Source: Candidatus Rifleibacteriota bacterium
Lineage (GTDB): Bacteria > Muiribacteriota > UBA6191 > JACPRK01 > JACQZM01
NCBI GenBank assembly: GCA_016213885.1
Contig: JACQZM010000300.1
Location: 1-44,299, forward strand
Reading direction: 5' to 3'
Length of the DNA stretch: 44,299 nucleotides
This document shows, piece after piece, positions 25,087 to 32,158 of this stretch. The notes under the pieces were generated by a model that was not told the origin of the DNA, did no database searches, and saw only the letters and a list, made by a program, of their open reading frames with translations. The first letter of the stretch is position 1. Every line of letters begins with the position of its first letter. A program made the position numbers and the translations under genes.

Positions 25087-26087
25087 ATGGTCGCCATGGA
25101 CCCAAAGTCGACGCGCTGGAGAGAGATCACCCCGGCCGAGTTCCCCTGGGAGAACGACGCCCTCGACTACGCCCACCGGAAGCGCGTCTTCCACCGGGCG
25201 CTCTCGCCGTACAGCGCCCTCGTGATCGATCCGGAGTCCTCGACACCCCAGCTCAAGCTCTTCAACTGGCAGACCGGAGCGAGGGAGCGCGAGGAGATCT
25301 CGTCGACCGGTGCCCTCACCACGACCGCACGACTCGCCGACCGACTCCGGGCTGATCCCGAGTTTCTGCAGGTGGCGGAGCTCCTCAGACACGGCGGCGG
25401 CTCCGATCAGCTCGACACCATCGTGCGAGAGCTGGTGCTCGAGGAGGGCGTCCCGTGCCTGCCCGTGCTCCGGTACACCGCAACGGGACTACGGAAGCGG
25501 GCCGTCTGGGAGAAGACCTGGGCGCTCCAGCGCCTCGAAGACGCGATCGACGCGAGGACCCAGGAGGGTCACCCCCAGCGGATCGCCTCCGCCGAGGCTG
25601 CGCGGCTCAAGCGGCAGGAGATCGGGGACATCCCGGTGCCGTCGAAGTACAGCTCGACCGACTTCCTGGGCTCTGCCGACAAGCTTCGCGGCAAGCTCGA
25701 CGTTCCGCGTGAGAGGTTCATCCTGTACCCTCCGCCGAACGCGAGACCGACCCGAGCCCGGTCGTGGGCTGGGCCGGCTGGAACCACCTGCAGCAGGCCG
25801 AGGCGCTCGCCGGTTACTACATCGACATGAAGGACCACGAGAGCTGGCCGGGCGAACGCCTCCGGCCCCTGCTCGCGGGGATCGCCGAGCTCATCCCCTG
25901 GCTCCTGCAGTGGCCGAACGAAGTCGACCCGAGTCTGGGTACAGGGATGGGAGACTACCACCGGGGGTTCGTCGATACGGAGGCCCGCTCCCACGGCTTC
26001 ACCCTGGAGAACCTGTCGGACTGGACGCCGCCCTCCAAGGCAAAGGGGCGGCGCGGTCCGAGGTCCGACAAAGGAGCGCACGCATGA
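25087..26087 (+). pseudogene. pglX: BREX type 2 PglX C-terminal remnant, possibly fused to the PglW start, frameshifted
   Basis: The translation matches the C-terminal third of PglX, the adenine-specific DNA methyltransferase of BREX/Pgl phage-defence systems: LPVLRYTATGLRKRAVWEKT, IPVPSKYSSTDF, KLDVPRERFILYP, then GWAGWNHLQQAEALAGYY, PLLAGIAELIPWLLQWPNE and GMGDYHRGFVDTEAR. The whole methyltransferase domain is absent. The first ~20 residues (RWREITPAEFPWENDALDY) instead resemble the opening of PglW, the kinase encoded before pglX, which suggests a deletion joining the start of pglW to the end of pglX. A second lesion, a one-base loss near 25733 after FILYP, moves the rest into another frame; it continues from ERETDPSPVVGWAGW. 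ATG 25087 or 25096 starts the first frame. The TGA at 26085-26087 overlaps the next ATG. Confidence 0.72.
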
Positions 26088-27304
26088 GTGCAGCCAGATC
26101 CCCCTCGCCGATCTCCGTCCCCCGCATCGAGGCGTTGCACGTGAGGAACTACCGCGCCCTCGCCAGCCTCGACCTGAAGGGCATCACGCCGCTGACTGTG
26201 CTTCTGGGACCCAACGGGAGCGGCAAGACGACGGTGTTCGACGTCTTCGCGTTCCTCTCCGAGTGCTTCTCCAGCGGCCTGCGCAAGGCCTGGGACAAGC
26301 GAGGGCGTTTTCGGGAGCTCAAGACCCGCGGGACCGACGGTCCCGTCGTGATCGAGATCAAGTATCGGGAACGGCACTCCGATCCGCTCATCACCTACCA
26401 CGTCGCCATCCGGGAGGACCCCAAGGGCCCGTATCTCGCCGAGGAGTGGCTGCAGTGGAGGCGCAAGGAGTCCGGACGACCGCTCAGGTTCCTGGACTTC
26501 GGGCAGGGGGCAGGTCACGTCATCAGCGGAGATCGGCCCGACGAAGACGATGCCAGGATCCCCGAGGATCTCCAGTCACGCGAGCTCCTGGCCGTGAACA
26601 GTCTCGGCCAGCTCAAGCGCCATCCCCGTGTCAGCGCGCTTCGCGACTTCATCACGAGCTGGCACCTCAGCTACCTCACCGCCGAGAGCTCGCGTTCAGT
26701 CCCCGAGGCGGGGCCTCAGGAAAGACTCTCGCCCACCGGCGATAACCTGGCCAACGTCGCTCAGTATCTGGCCGAGCAGCATCCCGCACGATTGCGGGAC
26801 ATCTTCTCGATCCTCGCCAGCCGGGTCCCCCGCCTGGAGAAGGTCACCCACGAGGTGATGCCCGACGGACGTCTTCTGCTCCTCATCAAGGACGCGCCGT
26901 TCGACCGGCCGATCTTGGCCAAGTACGCCTCCGACGGGACGCTCAAGATGCTGGCTTGCTTGCTCGTCCTCCACGACCCGTCACCGCCATCGATGATCGG
27001 TATCGAGGAACCTGAAAACCATCTCCACCCGCTCATCCTTCCCGCACTGGCCGATGAATGCCGGTCGGCGTCCATCCGGACCCAGCTCATGGTGACCACC
27101 CACTCGCCTCACTTCGTGAACGGCATCAGAGCGAACGAGCTCTGGTTGCTCAACCGGAATGACGCGGGACACACCGAAGCGCTCCAGGCCTCAGCGGCCC
27201 AGGGCGTGGGGGACTTCGTCTCTCACGGAGGGCTGCTCGGAGACCTGTGGATGGAGGGCTACCTGACCTGTCCGGCCGCCGGGGAAAGGCAGGAGGGTCG
27301 GTGA
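26084..27304 (+). CDS. AAA-family (OLD/RloA-like, AAA_21) ATPase
   Basis: A 406-aa ABC-type AAA ATPase related to the ATPase half of OLD-family nucleases. Walker A is GPNGSGKTT (42-50), Walker B is MIGIEEPENHLHP (E308-E309), and TTHSPHFVNG is the His-loop. The N-terminal HVRNYRALASLDLKGITPLT is the typical RecF/OLD first strand. Its ATG overlaps the stop of the pglX remnant (ATGA, 26084-26087) with AAGGAG upstream, and its own TGA overlaps the GTG of the DUF4276 gene (GTGA, 27301-27304), so the two form a coupled pair. Known two-gene defence systems with separate ATPase and TOPRIM-like proteins (PARIS, AbiL/RloAB) have the same layout. Anti-phage activity here is inferred from architecture and from the BREX neighbour. 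Confidence 0.86.
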   Translation: MSAARSPSPISVPRIEALHVRNYRALASLDLKGITPLTVLLGPNGSGKTTVFDVFAFLSECFSSGLRKAWDKRGRFRELKTRGTDGPVVIEIKYRERHSDPLITYHVAIREDPKGPYLAEEWLQWRRKESGRPLRFLDFGQGAGHVISGDRPDEDDARIPEDLQSRELLAVNSLGQLKRHPRVSALRDFITSWHLSYLTAESSRSVPEAGPQERLSPTGDNLANVAQYLAEQHPARLRDIFSILASRVPRLEKVTHEVMPDGRLLLLIKDAPFDRPILAKYASDGTLKMLACLLVLHDPSPPSMIGIEEPENHLHPLILPALADECRSASIRTQLMVTTHSPHFVNGIRANELWLLNRNDAGHTEALQASAAQGVGDFVSHGGLLGDLWMEGYLTCPAAGERQEGR

Positions 27305-27975
27305 ATCAGCATGTCGAGTTCCTTGTCGAAGAGCCGGCGATGAAGGAAACTCTCGAAGTTCTCGCGCCCAAGCTTCTCCCGCCAGGGGTCTCGTTCGCGA
27401 TCCGCACCTTCCAGGGCAAGCCCGATCTCTTCCGCAAGCTCCCGGGGCGTCTGAAAGGCTACCAGCACTGGCCCGAGGAGAATCGGTTCGTGGTCGTGGT
27501 CGACGAAGACCGGGAGGACTGTCACGAGCTGAAGCGACGGATCGTGGCCGCGACCGTGGAGGCAGGATTGGCTCCGTGGTCACTCGGCGGGAGGCGCGAC
27601 GGTCGAGTGACCGGTCGCATCGCCGTCGAAGAACTGGAGGCCTGGTTCCTGGGAGACTTCGGCGCGATCTGCGCTGCATTCTCTCGCGTGGACGCCCGAC
27701 ACGGCGGAAAGGCACGCTTCCGGAAGCCCGACGAGATCGGCGGCGGAACTGCAGAAGCCCTCGAGCGACTTCTTCGCAGGTCCGGATACTACGACGCCCC
27801 GCACACGGAGCCAGTCGTGGAGCGGTTCTACCTCGATCGGGGAATTTGCGAGTCTGGCTACAGGGCAACCGGAACCTGCAGAAGGTCAAACACGTGGCGC
27901 TGGTATGGCGACGGGGTGGTGACAAGGTCGAACGCAGCGCTCGATGACGCAGATGGTCCCGTGACCTTCATGTGA
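27301..27975 (+). CDS. DUF4276 (TOPRIM-like) protein, effector partner of the AAA ATPase
   Basis: A ~224-aa DUF4276 protein. The N-terminal strand HVEFLVEEPAMKETLEVL carries the conserved glutamate(s) (E10/E11), and VVVVDEDREDCHELKRRI carries the acidic D68-x-D70, the pattern expected of a TOPRIM-type nuclease fold. IAVEELEAWFLGDFGAICAA is also typical. GTG 27301 overlaps the ATPase stop. In the family the end normally runs GYY...DP.RN.S.SF; here similarity fades after SGYYDAPHTEP (~175) and the last ~45 residues (GICESGYRATGTC onwards) look unrelated, so the C-terminus may be replaced or frame-altered. Likely role: the nuclease or effector half of an ATPase-controlled defence pair. Confidence 0.78.
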   Translation: MNQHVEFLVEEPAMKETLEVLAPKLLPPGVSFAIRTFQGKPDLFRKLPGRLKGYQHWPEENRFVVVVDEDREDCHELKRRIVAATVEAGLAPWSLGGRRDGRVTGRIAVEELEAWFLGDFGAICAAFSRVDARHGGKARFRKPDEIGGGTAEALERLLRRSGYYDAPHTEPVVERFYLDRGICESGYRATGTCRRSNTWRWYGDGVVTRSNAALDDADGPVTFM

Positions 27976-28267
27976 CTGAGCACGATCGTCGCGAGAGGCG
28001 GGGACAATCCGGACGTGGTCCACGCCCCCGGCCTGCGACGGATGCGGCTCCGGGAATGGGAGCGGTCCGTCGAGGGGAGTCCCTGATGGATTTCCTTTCA
28101 TCTCCTTCAATTTGTTGAGCGCTGCCTTGCCGCTGCCCGAGCGGAGCGGTCGCCGGTCCGCGCCATCCTCTCCCACCTGGCCGCTGGCATGGCCGAACGC
28201 CATTTGATACAGTGCGTCACGGTTGACCTTGGCATTGGCCGGCGGCCGCCGGCCGCAAGACCTGCCC
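27976..28267. other. Intergenic region before the exported-protein operon
   Basis: No gene is seen in these 292 bases. A locally AT-richer patch (about 28090-28125) separates the defence island from the next operon and is the likeliest place for a promoter, but I find no good -35/-10 pair. The 3' end carries the perfect palindrome described separately. Confidence 0.5.
28237..28254. promoter_or_regulatory. Perfect 18-bp palindrome just upstream of an exported-protein gene
   Basis: GGCCGGCGGCCGCCGGCC is exactly self-complementary and ends 13 bases before ATG 28268. It could be a repressor operator or a site limiting ribosome access. In GC-rich DNA such runs also arise by chance, though 18 perfect bases is long. 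Confidence 0.4.
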
Positions 28268-29395
28268 ATGGCTCGGGAGGCTCGAGTGGACGCGAGCTTC
28301 GATCGGTTCCTCCTTGGTTTCTCTCGCCACATCGTCGTGGTGGCCGTTCTCTCTCTGCTGGCCGGCGCCGGACCGGTCGCCGCAGAGCCGGACCGCCCGA
28401 CCGGACAGCTGCCGGACTGGTGGGTCACCCTGCGCATCACCCCCTCCCCCTCGCAGGACGCGGTGGCCATGACCATCCCCGTGGAGCTGATCGAGCTCCA
28501 CCCGCGCTCGCCCCAGGAGGCCGCGACCGTGGCGAACCTGATGCCGCCGGCCTCCACGGACCCCATGACGCCGTCCGACTACACCTGGGACTACTCCCAC
28601 GGGTTCGGCCAGCTCATGCCCAAGGGGTCGAAGATCCCCTGCCGGGTGTTCGCGTTGCGGCCCGAACGGTCGGTCGCGCCGCTGGTCGACGCCACGATCC
28701 GTTCCGTCGCCCCGGCCCTGGCCAGGGACGACACCTTCAAGGCCGGCATGGCCAACCTAGGCGTGGCGATCATGGGCTACAAGTCCGACGACCTGGCAGC
28801 CGTGTTCCCGGAGCTCCCGCTCTCCGCGTCGCCCACCAAGCTCGGGGAGCACCTCGAGGCGAAGTACTCCAGGGCGTTCAAGGTCGCGCTCACGGCGAAC
28901 AGCACCTTCAATCTCGAACGTACCGAGGAGGTGCTGGCAGGGGCGCTGGCCGCACGCATGTCCGGTCCGGACCCGTTCACGGGCGCCGTGGACCAGTCCA
29001 AGGAGGCTCTCAGGGCGCTGCTCGCCTTCGGGCAGGGGAACGCGGACGAGAAGAACCTCAAGAAGGGCGTGTTCCGCATCAACCTGCCGGTCGGGGCGAT
29101 CCCGCACGCCGACGGGCCGATCCTGGACCTGACCGGCAACGTCTCCTCGTCCACGTCCAGGGATGATGACTACGAGGTCCGCCTGTACCCCTTCGGCAAC
29201 ATGGAGGGGATCGTGGACTACGACGGCTGGGCGCTCCCGGCCGAGGGCTCTCCGAAGATTCAGATCGACTGCTCCGTCCTCCCGACCTCGAACCAGGCGG
29301 TGCTCTACGCCACGGTGTTGCGGCTCATGCTCAACGGGTGGCGGTGGAAGGAGATCCTCACGCGAGACAATTACACGCGCGGGAACCTGGGATAG
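28268..29395 (+). CDS. Exported protein of unknown function, N-terminal part (TAG at codon 376)
   Basis: ATG 28268 gives a signal peptide or anchor (HIVVVAVLSLLAGAGPVAA, ~20-38) after a short charged tail, followed by a mature region beginning EPDRPTGQLPDWWVTLRI. A second possible start at 28223 lies inside the upstream palindrome region. Notable segments are IPVELIELHPRSPQEAATVA, DYSHGFGQLMPKG and, before the stop, GWALPAEGSPKIQIDCSVL, a motif shared with the next gene. It ends at TAG 29393-29395, but the same frame continues without interruption into the following 1.4 kb, so this is the 5' part of one ~864-codon gene. No family recognised. First gene of a four-gene run of exported proteins. 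Confidence 0.65.
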   Translation: MAREARVDASFDRFLLGFSRHIVVVAVLSLLAGAGPVAAEPDRPTGQLPDWWVTLRITPSPSQDAVAMTIPVELIELHPRSPQEAATVANLMPPASTDPMTPSDYTWDYSHGFGQLMPKGSKIPCRVFALRPERSVAPLVDATIRSVAPALARDDTFKAGMANLGVAIMGYKSDDLAAVFPELPLSASPTKLGEHLEAKYSRAFKVALTANSTFNLERTEEVLAGALAARMSGPDPFTGAVDQSKEALRALLAFGQGNADEKNLKKGVFRINLPVGAIPHADGPILDLTGNVSSSTSRDDDYEVRLYPFGNMEGIVDYDGWALPAEGSPKIQIDCSVLPTSNQAVLYATVLRLMLNGWRWKEILTRDNYTRGNLG

Positions 29396-30862
29396 CCGCT
29401 CACCCAGACACTCCTGCGGATCAACGAGCCGCTCTGGGAGTACCTCACGGCCGGCTCGGTCCTCTCCCTGATGGGGCCCCGGCGGAAGAGATGGGCCGAC
29501 GACCCGGTCAAGCTGCTGGACCCGGTGAGCGCGGCGGTCTGGCTGGGCCGGCTCGACCGGTTCGAGATGATGGTGAGGGGCCCGGGCACGAGCGCCGCCC
29601 TGTTCATCGGGGCGGAGGCCGGCCTGTCGAAAGACTCGTTCTTCCCCTGCGCCGGGTCGATCATCGATCTGAAGGCGGACCTGGCGATCCTCGACGCGAT
29701 CGTCGGGACGGAGCAGAACTCCATGGGCCAGTCGGCCTCGGACATGGACTACTGGGTCCGCGGCGGGTTCTTCGCCCAGAAGGCCAAGGTCGGCCGGGCG
29801 TGGGCGAAGCTGTGGGGCAAGCAGGACGATGCGAGTGAGGCCACGAGGCAGATCGAGGCCCACGACCAGGGAACGGCGGATCGCCTGCGGGCGGCGCGTA
29901 ACCGCGCCATGATCCCTCGGGTGGTGGATCTCCTGGCCGCCGGCTTCACGCGGCCGGAGCGGCCCGTGCCGCTGAAGGCGACCCTCGCGGCCAGCTTCCC
30001 GGGGACGTCGCAGGTCAGGGGCGGTTACCAGGGGGCGGATCCCAAGATCGAGCCGGACCTGGTCTGGCTGGTCCGGGCCATGTCCGCGGGCGACGGCTCG
30101 CCCCTGGCCGGCGGGCTGGCCCGCCCGCTGGCCCAGCTCGACGGCACCGAGCTCGCGAAGTTCGTCAAGGGGCTGGTCGAGAACGAGAAGGTCGTGGCGA
30201 TCACCTGGGATCCGCCCCCCGACGCCACGGAGGCCAGCCGGTTCGCGCGGCTGGGCCCCGGCTCCTCGCAGAAGATGCGGTCGCTCTTCACCTACGGCCG
30301 GGTCAAGTACAAGCCCACGGACCCCAGCCAGAGGGTGGTCGCCGAGGCGGCCTCCAGGGGCTGGCAGGCGGACTGGTACGACGACTGGTCGAGGTCCGTG
30401 GCCGCCCAGGCGCCGACCACGGACGGAGACAGGGCCACCTACGACTTCCTCCAGATGGATGACAAGCTCGAGAAGCAGCTCGCGAAGCTGACCGACGACG
30501 TGGGTTACGTGTTCTTCGACAGCGCCACGGTGGAGGGGCTGAAGCTCCCCGACGGCGCCGCGCCCGCTCCGGTGGCAAAGGCGATCGCGGAGGCGGCGGG
30601 CCTGAACTTCTCCATGATCGCCCGCTTCGAGCCGCCCGACAAGGTGGCCGACGCGAAGAAGTCCTACCTCGAGGCGTCGATCCTCCAGGACCTGAAGGCC
30701 GGTAACCAGCTCCTCTCGGAGTACTGGAAGGCGCAGGCCGCTGACAGCGATGCCGCCCTTTCCGGCTCCCGGTGGAAAGAGGACCTCAGAGCTCTGGTCC
30801 GGGCCACCGGGGCAAAGGCGACGCTCGTGAAGAGCCAGGGTGATCCCGAGGTGCTCCAGTAG
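29396..30862 (+). pseudogene. Same exported protein, C-terminal part after the in-frame TAG
   Basis: Immediately after TAG 29393 the same frame reads PLTQTLLRINEPLWEYLTAG and then SVLSLMGPRRKRWADDPVKL, continuing as ordinary coding sequence for 488 codons to TAG 30860-30862. This shows a nonsense change (for example GAG to TAG) or a sequencing error rather than two genes. The first internal ATG (29471) has no good ribosome-binding site. Segments such as LVWLVRAMSAGDGSPLAGG, VVAITWDPPPDATEASRF and YDFLQMDDKLEKQLAKL are mixed alpha/beta. The style resembles bacterial substrate-evaluating proteins of the inner surface, but I cannot assign a family. The part after the stop probably carries half the function, so the protein may be inactive in this strain. 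The next gene follows after 10 bases. Confidence 0.6.
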
Positions 30863-30872
30863 GGAGGTGACC

Positions 30873-32018
30873 ATGCGACGACGGATCGTGGCCAAAAGAC
30901 TGCTCGCCGGGCTCGTCGGAACCGGCCTGTCGATCGTGACGGCGGTGCTGGCAGGCTCGGGGTCGCCGGAGCCGGTTCCGCTCAGGTTCTGGGGACAGGT
31001 GCTCGGAGAGGCGCCCCGGACGCTCGAGGCCGTGATGCTCGACTCGAGCGGCACCAGCACACTGCTCACGGCCGGGGCGAGGATGGCCCGGACCACCTCC
31101 GCCACGTTCTACCTGGCCTCGTTCCCCAGGAGAGCCCTGGACGCGACCAGGCGCGACGCCGGCGATTGCAGGTTCGGATTCAGGTCGGGCCCGTCGTCGG
31201 CCGTGGTGAGCTCCGTGCCGATCCCGGCTGACACCGTGGGACCGGTCGAGATGCACTGCCGGGCGCTCGCCCCGGTCCTGCCCGACAAGGCGGTGGCGTT
31301 CGCCCAGGTCGTCTTGAGGTCGGGCCCGCCTCAGAAGCTCGTCTTCCTGTCGGTGATCGCGAACCGGGGAACCGCTTCCGCGGGAGGGCGGCTGTCGTGG
31401 ACGCCCGCAGCACCCTCGCCGCTCACGGCCGGCTCGACCTCGGAGCTGGCTGCAGCGGGCCTGACGGTCTGCCGGCTCGAGAGACCGCTCGGCGCGGACG
31501 CCCGGCCGCCGATCGTCTGGAAGCTCGACTGGTTCCCGGACGACCCGGCCGGGACGTTCGTTCACGGGCGGGCGATCCTGCTCGACTCGGTGTCCCTGCT
31601 CGTGGACCGGATCGGGGAGGGCCCCGGGCTCCCGGTTGCCGATCCTCTCGTCATGGCGGGCGGCTGGTATCCCCTGACCGAGGAGTCGCCCAAGATCAAC
31701 AGCGGACATCATCTCAGGCTGGAGATGGAGTGCTCCCTGGCCACCGAAGCCGAGGTTCGCGCGGCGCTCAAGGGCTTTGCTCTGCGGCTCGGCGGACCCG
31801 ACGCTCCCCGCGATGCCGGCGACCCGGGGATGGCCGCCTGTCGGGTGATCCCGGTCCCCGGAGGCCGGTGCTGGGTCAGCGCTCGCTGGTTCTTCGGGCA
31901 GGATGTGCAGCCCGGCATCCCCGACCTTGGCGGGCCCCCGGGCAAGACGCTTCCGGGATCATGGATCGTGCGCCGGCTCGACCTCGCCTATCGTCACGGC
32001 GGAAGGGAGGCGTTCTGA
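30873..32018 (+). CDS. Exported protein of unknown function (381 aa)
   Basis: ATG 30873 has an excellent ribosome-binding site (agggaggtga, 30861-30870). An N-terminal signal peptide (RRRIVAKRLLAGLVGTGLSI then VTAVLAGSGSPEP) suggests export. The mature part is beta-rich. Two internal stretches resemble each other and the end of the upstream protein's first half: PADTVGPVEMHCRALAPVL (~115-133) and GGWYPLTEESPKINSGHHLR then LEMECSLATEAEVRAALKGF (~265-305). A repeated domain is therefore likely. Cys residues occur in pairs that could form disulfides after export. No family recognised. It lies 10 bases after the interrupted gene and 140 bases before the giant gene; the intervening leader is full of hairpins. 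Confidence 0.65.
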   Translation: MRRRIVAKRLLAGLVGTGLSIVTAVLAGSGSPEPVPLRFWGQVLGEAPRTLEAVMLDSSGTSTLLTAGARMARTTSATFYLASFPRRALDATRRDAGDCRFGFRSGPSSAVVSSVPIPADTVGPVEMHCRALAPVLPDKAVAFAQVVLRSGPPQKLVFLSVIANRGTASAGGRLSWTPAAPSPLTAGSTSELAAAGLTVCRLERPLGADARPPIVWKLDWFPDDPAGTFVHGRAILLDSVSLLVDRIGEGPGLPVADPLVMAGGWYPLTEESPKINSGHHLRLEMECSLATEAEVRAALKGFALRLGGPDAPRDAGDPGMAACRVIPVPGGRCWVSARWFFGQDVQPGIPDLGGPPGKTLPGSWIVRRLDLAYRHGGREAF

Positions 32019-32044
32019 GAGTGGCACCCTCTCCCAGCGACAAT

Positions 32045-32153
32045 GCCCGTGATTTCGGGCGTGCTTCTCGCCAGCCGACCGTCCAGGGAGCGAAGCGACC
32101 GGTCGGCCGGAGCTTGGCTCCGGACGAGGTAGGGGGGTGGGGCGAAGCCCCAC
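32045..32153 (+). repeat. Cluster of short perfect hairpins in the leader of the giant gene
   Basis: Four inverted repeats lie in ~110 bases: GCCCG/CGGGC (32045-32060, 6-nt loop); GCCGACCG/CGGTCGGC (32074-32107, 18-nt loop containing GAGCGAAGCGA); CCGGAGC-TTG-GCTCCGG (32107-32123); and GTGGGGC-GAA-GCCCCAC (32137-32153). The last ends five bases before ATG 32159 and overlaps the expected ribosome-binding region. The layout resembles repetitive extragenic palindromes or a structured regulatory leader. Confidence 0.65.
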
Positions 32154-32158
32154 TTCAC

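Noticed and set aside
29393..29395. Recoded TAG (pyrrolysine or reassigned stop)
   Set aside because: gvpK, the PIN toxin, the C-terminal part of this gene and the 643-aa gene all end in TAG as a normal stop.
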